This document shows, in pieces, positions 16,982 to 25,489 of a DNA stretch of 43,299 nucleotides. Under the pieces are notes generated by a model. The model was given only the letters and a program-made list of their open reading frames with translations. It was not told the origin of the DNA and did not search any database. The stretch spans positions 1 to 43,299 of the forward strand of contig NZ_CP058352.1 in NCBI RefSeq assembly GCF_005860795.2. Direction: 5' to 3'. Origin of the DNA: Peteryoungia desertarenae. Its GTDB lineage: Bacteria > Pseudomonadota > Alphaproteobacteria > Rhizobiales > Rhizobiaceae. The position numbers were made by a program, and so were the translations under genes. Position 1 is the stretch's first letter, and each line of letters begins with the position of its first letter.

Positions 16982-19390
16982 CTATGAACGCTTCAAACTT
17001 GCAGGAGCGCATTCAACAACGGTGATCCGGCATTGCGGGGCGCCGCTGTTAGCTTCGCATTTGGCGCGTGCCTCTCTCTCTGCAACGACCTGGCTGGATG
17101 CCACACCTTCCCACCAATTGTGATGCACAGACTGCCCGATAGGGCGGCTCACTGCATAACAAACATCGGAATAGGCGGCTTGAACAACACAACCCGAACC
17201 AAGGCTGCGGCATGCCGCAAGAGCCCTAGATTTAGCTCCCTCCGCATCGCCCAGCCTCGACCTCAGATAGACTGTACCTTGCGCGTCTGTGGCCGCCGCC
17301 AGCCACCACTTCTCTGTTGTTGCAGAAACGCTGTTGGCGGCGGAGGCTCCGGATACAGCGACCTCTGGCTGACGGATTTTCGTCTCAAGCTCCTGGATAC
17401 TTGCTGTCATCGCGTAGATGACCGATTTCTGATTTTCCACGGTCGCCGAAAGTTCCGCATTGCGGTCTCTGAGCGATTGCATGTCAGTCGCGGTATTGGA
17501 TACGAGCGGTGGAGAGGGTGTGCTTTTTGCCTGGGCAAGTTGGCGTCGTAACGAAACCACCAAGTTTTCCTGCCGCGTAATTTCTGCTTTCAACGTCGCC
17601 AGTGTGCTCTCGTTGACAGCTGAGACAGGCTGACGTTCGGAAAGCTGCATATTGGCGGTGGTCAACCGGGAAATCTGTTCCCGTGCGGCTTGCTGGCTGG
17701 CCCGTTCTTGTTGCAACTCCGCCCGCGCGCTCGCCAGACTGCGGTTCAAAGCATCGATCTGCGCTTGCTGGCTCTCGATGAGCGCCATGTTTTCACCAAA
17801 GCCGCTGACAGACGCCTTCGCCCAGTCCGAGAAATTACCGATGGATTCACCAATGGACTCACTGACAGCGCTTGTTGTGTTGGCGAAGGAGGTACTGAGC
17901 GCATCCGCCTTTGCATCCAGCTCATAATAGTCATAGATGGCCGGCGCCGCGAGTACGACAACGAGAATGCCCGCTCCCGCAAAGGCAATTGTGCGGCCCT
18001 TTGGTCGACTTTCCGGCAGTTTCGGAATCAGGCCAGACGTCGAAGCCCACAGGGCCTTGCCCTTTTCCGCGTTCAGAAACGATGCACGGGCACCCGAGAT
18101 GCCGGTCCTTGCCGACCCCAGAGCCGTGCCGAGCTTGTTGACGGCCTCGCCTGCAAGGGCATCCACCTTCGGGTGGATGACCGTCTCGCTGTCCGTCTCA
18201 ACCTTGGCCGGCTCCGCTTTGAGCGCCTGCAGGGCCGCAATCCGCTTTTCAACGGGTGGGTGGGTGGAAAACCAGGCCCCGATGCGGCTGCCCCGGAACA
18301 TCAGGTAGCCATATTGCGCTTCAAGCTTGGTCGGCTGGGTTGGCAAACCATGCAATCGCTGCAGCGCGCTGATCATGGCACCGGGGGAGGCGATCCGCGC
18401 ACCCACCGCATCAGCCTGATACTCACGGGCGCGGGAGATTCCCTTCACCACCAGCTCCGAGCCACAAAAAACGGTTTGACGAAGGCCAAGGCCCACCGCC
18501 CGGCCCAGCATGGCGTCCGAGCGATCGCGTGAAAGCGCACTGACCAGCACCACGGTCGTGGCGGAAATCACGCTGCCCAGCATGCGTTGGAAGCCTTCGG
18601 CGAACTGCATGCGGTTCATGTCGTTGTGGTAGACATGGCCCAACTCGTGACCGATGACAGCGTCCAGCTCCTCATCCGTGATGATGTCCATCAGCGGCTG
18701 ACCCAGCACGATGGTCGAATCCTTGGGCGTCCCGATCGCAAAGGCGTTCATGACGTTGACAATCCCGACCGCCGGGGCGCTGGGCAGGCCCAGCGTCTCG
18801 GCGTGGCGCGCCACGCGTTGCGACAGCGGGTGGTCGCTCGGCAGGTAGCGTATGCCAAAAAGCCCGCCCATGGAGGCCTTCTCCCCGGCGACGAACCTTC
18901 CGCCAAAGGCAAAACCAAGCAACGACAGCACCAATCCGATCTGGACGGGCAGGGAACTGAACTGCAGCACGTAGTCAAGGAAGTAGCCGGGATTACCGCC
19001 GGTTTGGACCAGCCATCCGATCGTGCAGCAGGTCAGGATCACGACAAGGCTCAACAGTAGCGGGGTGGAAAGCCAGGTTCCGCCTTTCCGATAACCCGCC
19101 TTGATCTCTTCGGGATCGCTGCCCACCAGTCGGATTATCCTATAGAGCAGAATGACTTGAGCCAGCCAGAGCACCATCATGAGCAGGAGCCCGAATGGTA
19201 TGTAAAGCTCAAGTATGTAGGAAAGCTGGATCGTGAGCTGTGACGCGTTGAACGGGTGGAGATAGGACAGGATCGAGCCCTGTTGCCAGATCAGGAGGCC
19301 CACGGCCCATCGCATCAACGAGACAAGCCCATAGCGGAGCAGGGCCGTCTGCACAGTCAGAGGGTAGAAGAAATCGCTCAAAGAGACCAT
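16982..19390 (-). CDS. Membrane M48-family zinc protease fused to a DUF4189-like domain
   Basis: This 802-residue protein has four or five membrane segments in its first 290 residues (about 20-42, 58-86, 108-130, 148-166, 271-286). Between them lies the zinc site, H248-E249-x-x-H252 in VIGHELGH, with the third ligand E323 in SRAREYQAD, as in HtpX/Ste24 M48 proteases. A further membrane segment (about 475-495) leads to a coiled coil (about 540-660), and the last 110 residues resemble DUF4189 (WWLAAATDAQG, GAKSRALAACRSLGSGC, SDVCYAVS). M48 enzymes cut membrane proteins; the DUF4189-like tail with its cysteines probably sits in the periplasm. The gene is 24 bases behind the coupling protein, so a role in conjugation or envelope remodelling during transfer is likely but inferred. 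Confidence 0.85.
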   Translation of the reverse strand: MVSLSDFFYPLTVQTALLRYGLVSLMRWAVGLLIWQQGSILSYLHPFNASQLTIQLSYILELYIPFGLLLMMVLWLAQVILLYRIIRLVGSDPEEIKAGYRKGGTWLSTPLLLSLVVILTCCTIGWLVQTGGNPGYFLDYVLQFSSLPVQIGLVLSLLGFAFGGRFVAGEKASMGGLFGIRYLPSDHPLSQRVARHAETLGLPSAPAVGIVNVMNAFAIGTPKDSTIVLGQPLMDIITDEELDAVIGHELGHVYHNDMNRMQFAEGFQRMLGSVISATTVVLVSALSRDRSDAMLGRAVGLGLRQTVFCGSELVVKGISRAREYQADAVGARIASPGAMISALQRLHGLPTQPTKLEAQYGYLMFRGSRIGAWFSTHPPVEKRIAALQALKAEPAKVETDSETVIHPKVDALAGEAVNKLGTALGSARTGISGARASFLNAEKGKALWASTSGLIPKLPESRPKGRTIAFAGAGILVVVLAAPAIYDYYELDAKADALSTSFANTTSAVSESIGESIGNFSDWAKASVSGFGENMALIESQQAQIDALNRSLASARAELQQERASQQAAREQISRLTTANMQLSERQPVSAVNESTLATLKAEITRQENLVVSLRRQLAQAKSTPSPPLVSNTATDMQSLRDRNAELSATVENQKSVIYAMTASIQELETKIRQPEVAVSGASAANSVSATTEKWWLAAATDAQGTVYLRSRLGDAEGAKSRALAACRSLGSGCVVQAAYSDVCYAVSRPIGQSVHHNWWEGVASSQVVAEREARAKCEANSGAPQCRITVVECAPASLKRS

Positions 19391-19414
19391 GGGAGAGCTC
19401 GTCGAAAAGGGGCT

Positions 19415-21046
19415 TCAGCGGGACGGGAGGCCGGCGCGGGATTTGCAGGTCTCGCCGAGGAACCAGGGCACCAGGCGCACCTTCAGGGGACGCGGAAGCT
19501 GGCTGATGGACAGGATGCCCGCCCGTGTCTGGTCCGCATTGGTGGCGCTCAGCAGGCTGACCACCTCCGTCGGGGTCAGCAGCGGTCGCTGGGTAAACTG
19601 GACATTGGCGTTGATCGAGTGGCCGCGCGTCGTCGACTTGTCGAAGATCTCGGTGCCAGTGGTCGAACCACTGGCTGACACCCCCCCGGAGAGGTGGGCC
19701 ACGGTGGCGTTGCCAAGGATTGTCTCGGAGACGAGACGTCCGGTAAACGCGTCGTTGGTGCCGAAGAACATTTTGACGGCGGAGTTGAGGAAGGTTTTCC
19801 AGGAGGAGGGATAGTGCTCCTCCAGCGTCGACAGGTCTTGCAGGAAGAACCAGAGGCGCACGCCGGCGCCGGCATGGGTGCGAATGGCATCGCGGAATTG
19901 CGGGAAAGGCCCGAGCGACAGGAACTCGTCGAGGACGAACAGGACCGGAATGTCCGGCTGGCGCTCGTTTCGCAGCATGGCATCGAGCGCGGAGGCCAGA
20001 ACCACCTTCAGGAACGACCCGTAGGCATCCATCTTGTCAAAGGGCACGCTGATATAGACCGTCGTCGTTCGATCTTTCAGCGTCTTGAAATCGACCCCGT
20101 CGCGGGTTGCCTCGCCAATACCCGGATCATCCCAGACCGACAGTTCCGAGTTGAAGGTGTCCCGGAGCGTGGACAAGGCTTCGCGCCGCTTGCCAAGCAT
20201 GGTGTTGGCCGGATTGGCGATCGCCGAGATGCCGGTCCGTGCCATATCTTCTGCAATCTGCTCCATGTCGGCGAGCGGACCTGCCGTAATGTCGCGGATC
20301 TCCTGCATCGTGCGGCGATGAGGCGGCGCCACCTTGACCACGAACATGATGAGTGCGGTGAGGAAGGCGATGGCATCGTTGCGGAAAAAGTTCTGGGCCT
20401 TGGGATCAGGCGGCATCAGCAGGCTGGCCAGCGCGCGGGCGTCCGAGAAGGTTTCGATGACCGAAAGCGGGTTGAACCCGTCCGTCTGCCTGCCGAAGGG
20501 CGCGATGCGGTAGACAGGACCAAGGGTGCTGCGCCATCCGGCTGTGTCGCGGTAAAGCTCACCCTTGGGATCAAGCACGATGCAGGAGCCGCGATAGCGC
20601 AGCAGGTTCGGCACGATGGTGGTGGTGGACTTGCCGGAGCGGGTAGGGGCCACGGTGATGAGGTGGCCTTCACCATCCCAGTGGATCTGACCCCCTATCC
20701 GGTCGTTGAGTTCGGGATCAGGAAAGGTGCCCAGAAGGATCGAGGAGGGGGTGTCAAACGACGAGAGGGGCCGGAGCAATCCCGCCAGATTGACGTCAGA
20801 CGCCGTCGCCCATTTGGCGGAGCCGTGGATCTCCGGCGGGTTCTCCAAAGCTTCCCGCAGCCGCTCGCGTTCGCGGGCGGCATCCTCTTCCATCTTCTTG
20901 CGCGCCCGATGGCTCGCGACCGTTTTGGTGATCTCGGTGCCGATCTTCCAGCCGGTTGCCATGCTGTCCACCGTTTTCTCGATGGACTTGGTACCGAACA
21001 GGTCCACCCCTTTCAGGGGGTCGAACCCCTTGAGCCAATCTGCCAC
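19415..21046 (-). CDS. traG: Type IV coupling protein, VirD4/TraG family, lacking membrane segments
   Basis: This 543-residue ATPase links the relaxase-DNA complex to a type IV secretion channel. Walker A is APTRSGKST (133-141), followed by VLDPKGELYRDTAGW; Walker B is VLFVLDEFLSLG (about 365-376), and the conserved WFFLQDLSTLEEHYP and FFGTNDAFTGRLVSETIL stretches follow. Classic VirD4/TraG proteins have two N-terminal membrane helices; here the first 120 residues are charged and helical with none. It starts at GTG 21046 behind AAGGGGG. The M48 protease with many membrane segments follows in the same operon and might anchor it. No other secretion-channel genes are present, so transfer needs a channel from another element. 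Confidence 0.9.
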   Translation of the reverse strand: MADWLKGFDPLKGVDLFGTKSIEKTVDSMATGWKIGTEITKTVASHRARKKMEEDAARERERLREALENPPEIHGSAKWATASDVNLAGLLRPLSSFDTPSSILLGTFPDPELNDRIGGQIHWDGEGHLITVAPTRSGKSTTTIVPNLLRYRGSCIVLDPKGELYRDTAGWRSTLGPVYRIAPFGRQTDGFNPLSVIETFSDARALASLLMPPDPKAQNFFRNDAIAFLTALIMFVVKVAPPHRRTMQEIRDITAGPLADMEQIAEDMARTGISAIANPANTMLGKRREALSTLRDTFNSELSVWDDPGIGEATRDGVDFKTLKDRTTTVYISVPFDKMDAYGSFLKVVLASALDAMLRNERQPDIPVLFVLDEFLSLGPFPQFRDAIRTHAGAGVRLWFFLQDLSTLEEHYPSSWKTFLNSAVKMFFGTNDAFTGRLVSETILGNATVAHLSGGVSASGSTTGTEIFDKSTTRGHSINANVQFTQRPLLTPTEVVSLLSATNADQTRAGILSISQLPRPLKVRLVPWFLGETCKSRAGLPSR

Positions 21047-21240
21047 TCACAAGCCCCCTTTGCCCTATGCAGCTATCGTATTGGTAGCATTGGACAACCG
21101 AAAATCAAGGATTTCAGGTACATCGATATAAGACTTCTAACAGCGCACTTACGCATCGCCGAATGTGTACGCATTGGACGAAGTGGGCGATGCGGTGCTC
21201 GGTTTTCTGACCGGTGCGGGGCGCAACCGGAGAAAACCGG

Positions 21241-21277
21241 CACGTGCGCCAGGGGCAAGCCCCTTGGAACCCCTCCG
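21241..21277. other. Candidate oriT/nic hairpin, copy 1
   Basis: CACGTGCGCC leads into a perfect hairpin, AGGGGC (21251-21256) and GCCCCT (21259-21264) with an AA loop. The 37 bases match 30 of 37 in copy 2 at 22044. The GTGCGCC core resembles the GTGCGC nic region of RSF1010-type (MobQ) origins, fitting the relaxase encoded nearby. Confidence 0.5.
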
Positions 21278-21368
21278 TGCCGGGTGCGACTTTGTGCAAA
21301 GCCAGCGATTAGGGTGCCGCCGTCTGGGTGCGCTACAATCACCCCTCCGGCGCCGCGATGTCAGAAGA

Positions 21369-21391
21369 GTGTTGCTAACAGTTAGCAACAC
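21369..21391. promoter_or_regulatory. Palindromic operator upstream of parDE
   Basis: A perfect inverted repeat with 11-base arms, GTGTTGCTAAC and GTTAGCAACAC, around one A lies 30 bases before the parD start. ParD antitoxins bind such palindromes to repress their own operon. Confidence 0.75.
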
Positions 21392-21420
21392 GTGTCATAA
21401 GGAAGAAAGGAGATCGTTAC

Positions 21421-21684
21421 ATGGCAAGCAGCGCAAATCTCGGGCCAAAGCTCGAAAACTATGTTTCCGAATTGGTCAGCACCGGGCGGTATAATTCCCG
21501 CAGCGAGGTCTTGCGGGAAGGCGTGCGCCTGGTCGAGGAGCGCGAAAAACGGCTTGCCGCGCTCGACGCAGCAATTAGCCGTGGTCTGGCGGACGCCGAT
21601 GCTGGACGGGTCAAGCCCATCGAGCAAGTGGGCAAGCGGCTCAGCGCAAAATATCAGAACATGGCGGAAGAGCGCGGTCTGTGA
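21421..21684 (+). CDS. parD: ParD-family antitoxin
   Basis: This 87-residue antitoxin has the ParD ribbon-helix-helix beginning (LGPKLENYVSELVSTGRYNSRSEVLREGVRLVEERE) and a longer acidic tail that should bind the toxin. ATG 21421 follows AAGGAAGAAAGGAG, and the stop overlaps the parE start by one codon (GTGATC region at 21681). ParD holds the gyrase-poisoning ParE inactive and represses the operon through the palindrome upstream. With ParE it makes cells that lose the plasmid stop growing. It sits between two oriT-like hairpins. Confidence 0.93.
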   Translation: MASSANLGPKLENYVSELVSTGRYNSRSEVLREGVRLVEEREKRLAALDAAISRGLADADAGRVKPIEQVGKRLSAKYQNMAEERGL

Positions 21685-21980
21685 TCGTCGTCATTACCGC
21701 TGAGGCGGAATCCGACCTCGAAGAAATCGGTGACTACATCGCCGCCGATAATCCTCGGCGCGCCGACACGTTCGTGCAGGAGCTGGTGGAACGCTGTCTT
21801 CGGCTTACCGAGATGCCTCGTGCGTTCCCGCTGGTGCCGCGCTACGAGCATACGGGTGTTCGACGCCGTCCCTATGGTGACTACCTGATCTTCTACCGCG
21901 TCGGCGCTGAGACCATTGATGTGCTGCACATTCTCAACGGCGCGATGAACTATGAAGCGATCCTGTTCCCTGACGACTGA
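21681..21980 (+). CDS. parE: ParE-family toxin
   Basis: This 99-residue toxin belongs to the RelE/ParE superfamily. It shows the AEAESDLEEIGDYIAADNPRRA beginning, the FPLVPRYEHTGVRRRPYGDYLIFYRV core and the IDVLHILNGAMNYEAIL end typical of ParE, which poisons DNA gyrase. It starts at GTG 21681, overlapping the end of parD, so antitoxin is made first. Length and all core segments look intact, so it is likely active and selects for plasmid retention. Confidence 0.93.
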   Translation: MIVVITAEAESDLEEIGDYIAADNPRRADTFVQELVERCLRLTEMPRAFPLVPRYEHTGVRRRPYGDYLIFYRVGAETIDVLHILNGAMNYEAILFPDD

Positions 21981-22043
21981 GACGAGGAGGCGTTCGTCGT
22001 CTTAGGGTTTCGTCGTCTTCTCAGCTGACCTGTTCTGAACGAG

Positions 22044-22080
22044 CACGTGCGCCGGGGCTAAGCCCCTAGGTACCTTTCCG
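22044..22080. other. Candidate oriT/nic hairpin, copy 2
   Basis: CACGTGCGCC is followed by GGGGC (22054-22058), a TAA loop and GCCCC (22062-22066), 54 bases before the relaxase start. It differs from copy 1 inside the stem, yet both pair perfectly, which suggests the hairpin itself is selected. A site just upstream of the relaxase gene is the expected place for a MobQ origin of transfer. Confidence 0.6.
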
Positions 22081-22133
22081 AGCGGCCTTGACTGCCTTGT
22101 GGCATTGGGGAAAGTGGCGGTGAGGGTAGGGTG

Positions 22134-23240
22134 ATGGCGATCTTTCATCTGCATGTGAAAAACATCAGTCGCGGTGACGGTCGCTCGGCGGTGGCGGCGG
22201 CGGCCTATCGGGCAGGGGAGACCCTGCCAAACGACGCCGAGGAACGCGAGAGCGTCTTCGGTGGACGCCGCGACGTGCTCCATGCCGTGATCCTGTGCCC
22301 TGCCGGCGCGCCTTCCTGGATGGCGGACAGGGCAACCCTCTGGAATGCCGTCGAGGCGGCTGAGCGGCGTAAGGACGCGCGGCTCGCCAAGGAAATCGAG
22401 GCCGCGCTGCCTCGTGAGTTGACGCCTGCCGGCTGGCTGGAATTGGCGCGGAGCTTTGCGGCCCACTACGCGGGGCAGGGGTTTGTGGCGGACTTTGCCA
22501 TCCATGACGATGGCAGTGCCCACAACCCCCATATGCACTTGCTGCTGACGACGCGGACTGTGGAGGCGCGTGGCTTTGGCGGCAAGATCCGTTCCGCCGA
22601 CGGGCGCCAGTTTGTCGAAGAGGCCCGCCTGCTGTGGGCCAAACTTGTGAATGCCGCGCTGCAGAGTGCGGGTTTGGGTGTTTCGGTTGACCCGCGCAGC
22701 CATGCTGCCGCTGGCCTTGCGCGAGAACCTGGTCAACATCGCGGGCCGGACCCCGCCGAACGACGGGCAAGGAGAAAGAACATGGGACTGTCGCGACTGT
22801 TTCCATCGAAGGTAGCGCCGGAGGGGGAGGGGTCAGACCGGTTGCGCGACTGGCCCGCCAGCCAGTTGGCGCGGGGGTATGAGGATGAGGGGCAGCTGCC
22901 TGTACCCGGCCCCGACGGTTCCCTGCTCAGCCAGCGTGAGCTGGATGAGGCGCAGGATCGCATGCTGACGGAGGTTGAGCGCCAACCGCGCGAAGATGCC
23001 GCCGGCCCTGTCGGGCGGCGGTGGGCCACCGGCGAGAATGCGGGGCAGGGGCAGCCCGAGCCGGAAAGGCCGCTTGTGGCACGACGCTGGGCCAGCGAGG
23101 CACCACGTACGGGCGCCGAGGTCTCGCCTGACGCCCTCACGGCACGACGCTGGACGGCGGAACAGCCGCCAGAGCGGACGCATGATATCGAGCGTGAGGA
23201 CGAGTGGCGCGATCACGAGCGTGACCGCCGCCGCACCTAG
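22134..23240 (+). CDS. mobA: MobA/MobL-type relaxase (MobQ family)
   Basis: This 368-residue relaxase nicks oriT and carries the strand into the recipient. The catalytic tyrosine is Y25 in AAAAYRAGE; the histidine triad is HNPHMH (about 130-135) after FAIHDDGSA; RRDVLHAVILCPAGAP is also typical of MobA/MobL. The last 150 residues are proline- and arginine-rich with three repeats around RRWA/RRWT. No helicase or primase domain follows, so this is the short MobQ form. ATG 22134 directly follows a GTG; GAGGGTAGG serves as ribosome site. The oriT-like hairpin copy 2 is just upstream and the coupling protein is encoded on the other strand beyond parDE. Confidence 0.92.
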   Translation: MAIFHLHVKNISRGDGRSAVAAAAYRAGETLPNDAEERESVFGGRRDVLHAVILCPAGAPSWMADRATLWNAVEAAERRKDARLAKEIEAALPRELTPAGWLELARSFAAHYAGQGFVADFAIHDDGSAHNPHMHLLLTTRTVEARGFGGKIRSADGRQFVEEARLLWAKLVNAALQSAGLGVSVDPRSHAAAGLAREPGQHRGPDPAERRARRKNMGLSRLFPSKVAPEGEGSDRLRDWPASQLARGYEDEGQLPVPGPDGSLLSQRELDEAQDRMLTEVERQPREDAAGPVGRRWATGENAGQGQPEPERPLVARRWASEAPRTGAEVSPDALTARRWTAEQPPERTHDIEREDEWRDHERDRRRT

Positions 23241-23394
23241 GAACGATCGATGGGGTACTTCGAGGGAAGTTTGCGGCTCAGGCCACGGCGCTCTCCCGGT
23301 GCCGGGGGAGTTCCCTTGAGCTTGAGGATTCCGAGGCGGTAGGCGAGGTAGCGCAAGTGTCTGCGGATGTAAGAATTGGGGTGGAATAAATGAC

Positions 23395-23412
23395 GCATAT
23401 TTCAGAATATGC
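23395..23412. promoter_or_regulatory. Inverted repeat upstream of the 23437 gene
   Basis: GCATATT and AATATGC flank TCAG in an AT-rich stretch 25 bases before the GTG start. This placement suits an operator or -10 region. Confidence 0.45.
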
Positions 23413-23436
23413 TAATACACGAAGAGAGGTCAAGAA

Positions 23437-23829
23437 GTGATTGATCCTGAATACGAACAGAAGCTGGAGCGTGAGCTGCGGCACATCCATACTCAGATGC
23501 TAAGGCTCGATGCGCGCGATGATCTTGCCATGGCACGGGCCTACCAAAACGCGGAAGCCGCTGAGGAGCGTATGGTAAGCTACCGGAATGAGCATGGCGA
23601 AGATGCCCTGTTTACCGCACTTCGTGAAAATCCCGATCAGTTCGGTGCCTATCCTGACGACAAAGCCCAGTTTGACGATGCCTATCAGGCACGCAAGCAG
23701 CTTCCGGTCGTGTTTGCAGAGTACAGACGGCTCCGCGACGAAGCCGACATCATCAAGACCCAGCTGAAGCGGATCAGGCGCGAGCGTGACGAACCGGCGC
23801 GGGAGGATGAAAACTTGCCGAGGCGTTGA
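23437..23829 (+). CDS. Hypothetical charged helical protein
   Basis: This 130-residue protein starts at GTG 23437 behind GAGAGG. It is rich in Glu, Arg, Asp and Lys, with a likely coiled coil at both ends (YEQKLERELRHIHTQMLRLD and FAEYRRLRDEADIIKTQLKR). There is no signal peptide or membrane segment. It follows the relaxase by about 200 bases and could be a mobilization accessory protein, but I recognise no family. Confidence 0.65.
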   Translation: MIDPEYEQKLERELRHIHTQMLRLDARDDLAMARAYQNAEAAEERMVSYRNEHGEDALFTALRENPDQFGAYPDDKAQFDDAYQARKQLPVVFAEYRRLRDEADIIKTQLKRIRRERDEPAREDENLPRR

Positions 23830-23891
23830 AAGGCATTTTTGTTTCTCTTCAATGTTCTTGCCAGTCAATCCGCGCGAGCAGTATTGAACAA

Positions 23892-25433
23892 TCAATAAGT
23901 GCCAAGCACGGTACCCGTGTTCACCAGAGTATGGCTTACACCCATAATCGCTGCACCTGCCGCACCCCCGGTGGCTCCGCCAGTCGCATTTCCTGCACTG
24001 CCGGCGGCACCAGCTTGGCCCCACGACCCGCCTGCACCGCCTGTACCGGCGTTTGTGCCGCCTGCGAGGCCGGACGCGGCGGCGCCGTCGGAGCCTTGGC
24101 CGCGACCACCGTCGCCGCCGGTAGTTGGACCAGATACGATTTGTTCTCGTGCAATCGAAAACAAATAACCATTGCCGCCGGTTACGTCTGGTCCGCGATA
24201 GTATCGATAGCCGCCGATGTCGGCGGAAGTCACCGTCATTGGTACATAAGCGAAAGGATTGTAAGTTTGGCCCCAATACAACCCGGCGGTGCCGTCGAAC
24301 ATGTCTTGCCACTGCCACGTTGGTCCGGGATTGAAAAAGTCGTTCTGGAATAGGAAGCCACTTGCCGGTTCACGGTTGGTAAGCACCGTAGCTGTTCCAG
24401 AACCGCCCCTGCCGCCGCCGCCGCCGCCGCCACGAATTGCGCCATTGTTGGTGATGACCGCGCCGGTCTGCTGGACGTTGATCGCCGGGCCACCCGCGCC
24501 GCCGTTGGGCACGCCGCCCGCGCCTTGGACTTCGCCGCCGATGATGATTTCAAGGTCGCCACCACGTCCGGTCCCGGTCAGAAGTGCAGCGATTGCCGGG
24601 TTTGTGGAACCTATCGTGACGCCGCTGTTGATGACCACGCGCTTGGTACGGGCGCTGTCGGCCCAGTCTGGTGCGCTGAACAGCGACTGGATGTTGACGT
24701 TGTTGGCGCTGGCGGCGATGACGGCCACCACTTCGGCGGGGGTGACGTTGACGGTAAACTCGCGCTCGACATAGTTGCCGGAGCTGTCGGTGGCGCGCAG
24801 CGTGAAGGTGTAGCTGCCGACCGTGGTGGGGTTGCCCGAGACCGCACCGGTGCCGCTATTGAGGCTGAGGCCCGGCGGCAGCGTGCCGGACTGGCTGTAG
24901 GTGAGCGGCTGGATGCTGTCGTCGGTGACGGTTGGTACAATACCAAAGGTATCGCCTTCCATCACGTTGTAGGTAAAGCTGGTGGGGGCGTTCCAGACCG
25001 GTGTGGAGAGGTCGGACGGGCAGGGCCAGCCCATGGCGACCCAGTCGGTGCTGTCGCAGAACTGGAGCTCGTTATGGGTGGTGTTGTACTGCATGGTGCC
25101 GGCGGGTTGGCCACCGCAGCCGGAGCCGCCGGGCTTGCGTTTGGCGGCGCAGGCTGTGTCCACCCAGCTGGAGCCGTTACAGAACTGCACCACGCCGAGG
25201 CTGGCGGCATAGATAACCTGTCCGGCCTGACCCGTGGGGTTGGTGCAACCGGTTTGCGGCGCGGCGGGCATCACCGCGCCGGTGTTCACCCAGCCGGTAC
25301 CGTTGCAGTATTGCAGAGTGTTGGTGTTTGTATTGTAGATCACCGCGCCGGCGGGTTCTGCGGGGTCGGTACAGGCGGCTTGTACGGCCATCGGCAGCGC
25401 CAGCAGCAAAACCAGAGCGAAGACGGAACGCAT
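23892..25433 (-). CDS. Secreted glycine-rich protein with Cys/Trp modules and an Ig-like domain
   Basis: The start is ATG 25433 just before a signal peptide (MRSVFALVLLLALPMAVQA); the 47 codons upstream lie in another gene's leader. Three consecutive modules follow, each C...G..xYN...QYC/QFC-x-G/S-x-x-W, with loops such as AGAVIYNTNTNTLQYCNG. About 135-225 is a putative Ig-like domain (PLTYSQSGTLPPGLSLNSGT, VGSYTFTLRATDSSGNY). The second half is glycine-rich with GGDGGRG and GGAGGS runs and a beta-helix-like stretch (ITNNGAIRGG). Total 513 residues. The Cys/Trp module also occurs in both fibres, so this is a third member of the secreted family on the plasmid. Function is unknown; a surface or matrix role is plausible. 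Confidence 0.8.
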   Translation of the reverse strand: MRSVFALVLLLALPMAVQAACTDPAEPAGAVIYNTNTNTLQYCNGTGWVNTGAVMPAAPQTGCTNPTGQAGQVIYAASLGVVQFCNGSSWVDTACAAKRKPGGSGCGGQPAGTMQYNTTHNELQFCDSTDWVAMGWPCPSDLSTPVWNAPTSFTYNVMEGDTFGIVPTVTDDSIQPLTYSQSGTLPPGLSLNSGTGAVSGNPTTVGSYTFTLRATDSSGNYVEREFTVNVTPAEVVAVIAASANNVNIQSLFSAPDWADSARTKRVVINSGVTIGSTNPAIAALLTGTGRGGDLEIIIGGEVQGAGGVPNGGAGGPAINVQQTGAVITNNGAIRGGGGGGGRGGSGTATVLTNREPASGFLFQNDFFNPGPTWQWQDMFDGTAGLYWGQTYNPFAYVPMTVTSADIGGYRYYRGPDVTGGNGYLFSIAREQIVSGPTTGGDGGRGQGSDGAAASGLAGGTNAGTGGAGGSWGQAGAAGSAGNATGGATGGAAGAAIMGVSHTLVNTGTVLGTY

Positions 25434-25489
25434 GGTCTCCACTCTGCCCCGAAGCGGCGATCGTGTCATGGCATGTGCCTGACTTTGCG

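Noticed and set aside
19694..21385. 563-codon plus-strand frame
   Set aside because: It is antisense to the coupling protein, whose motifs are intact; the frame is a GC-rich shadow full of Arg, Gly and His with no domain.
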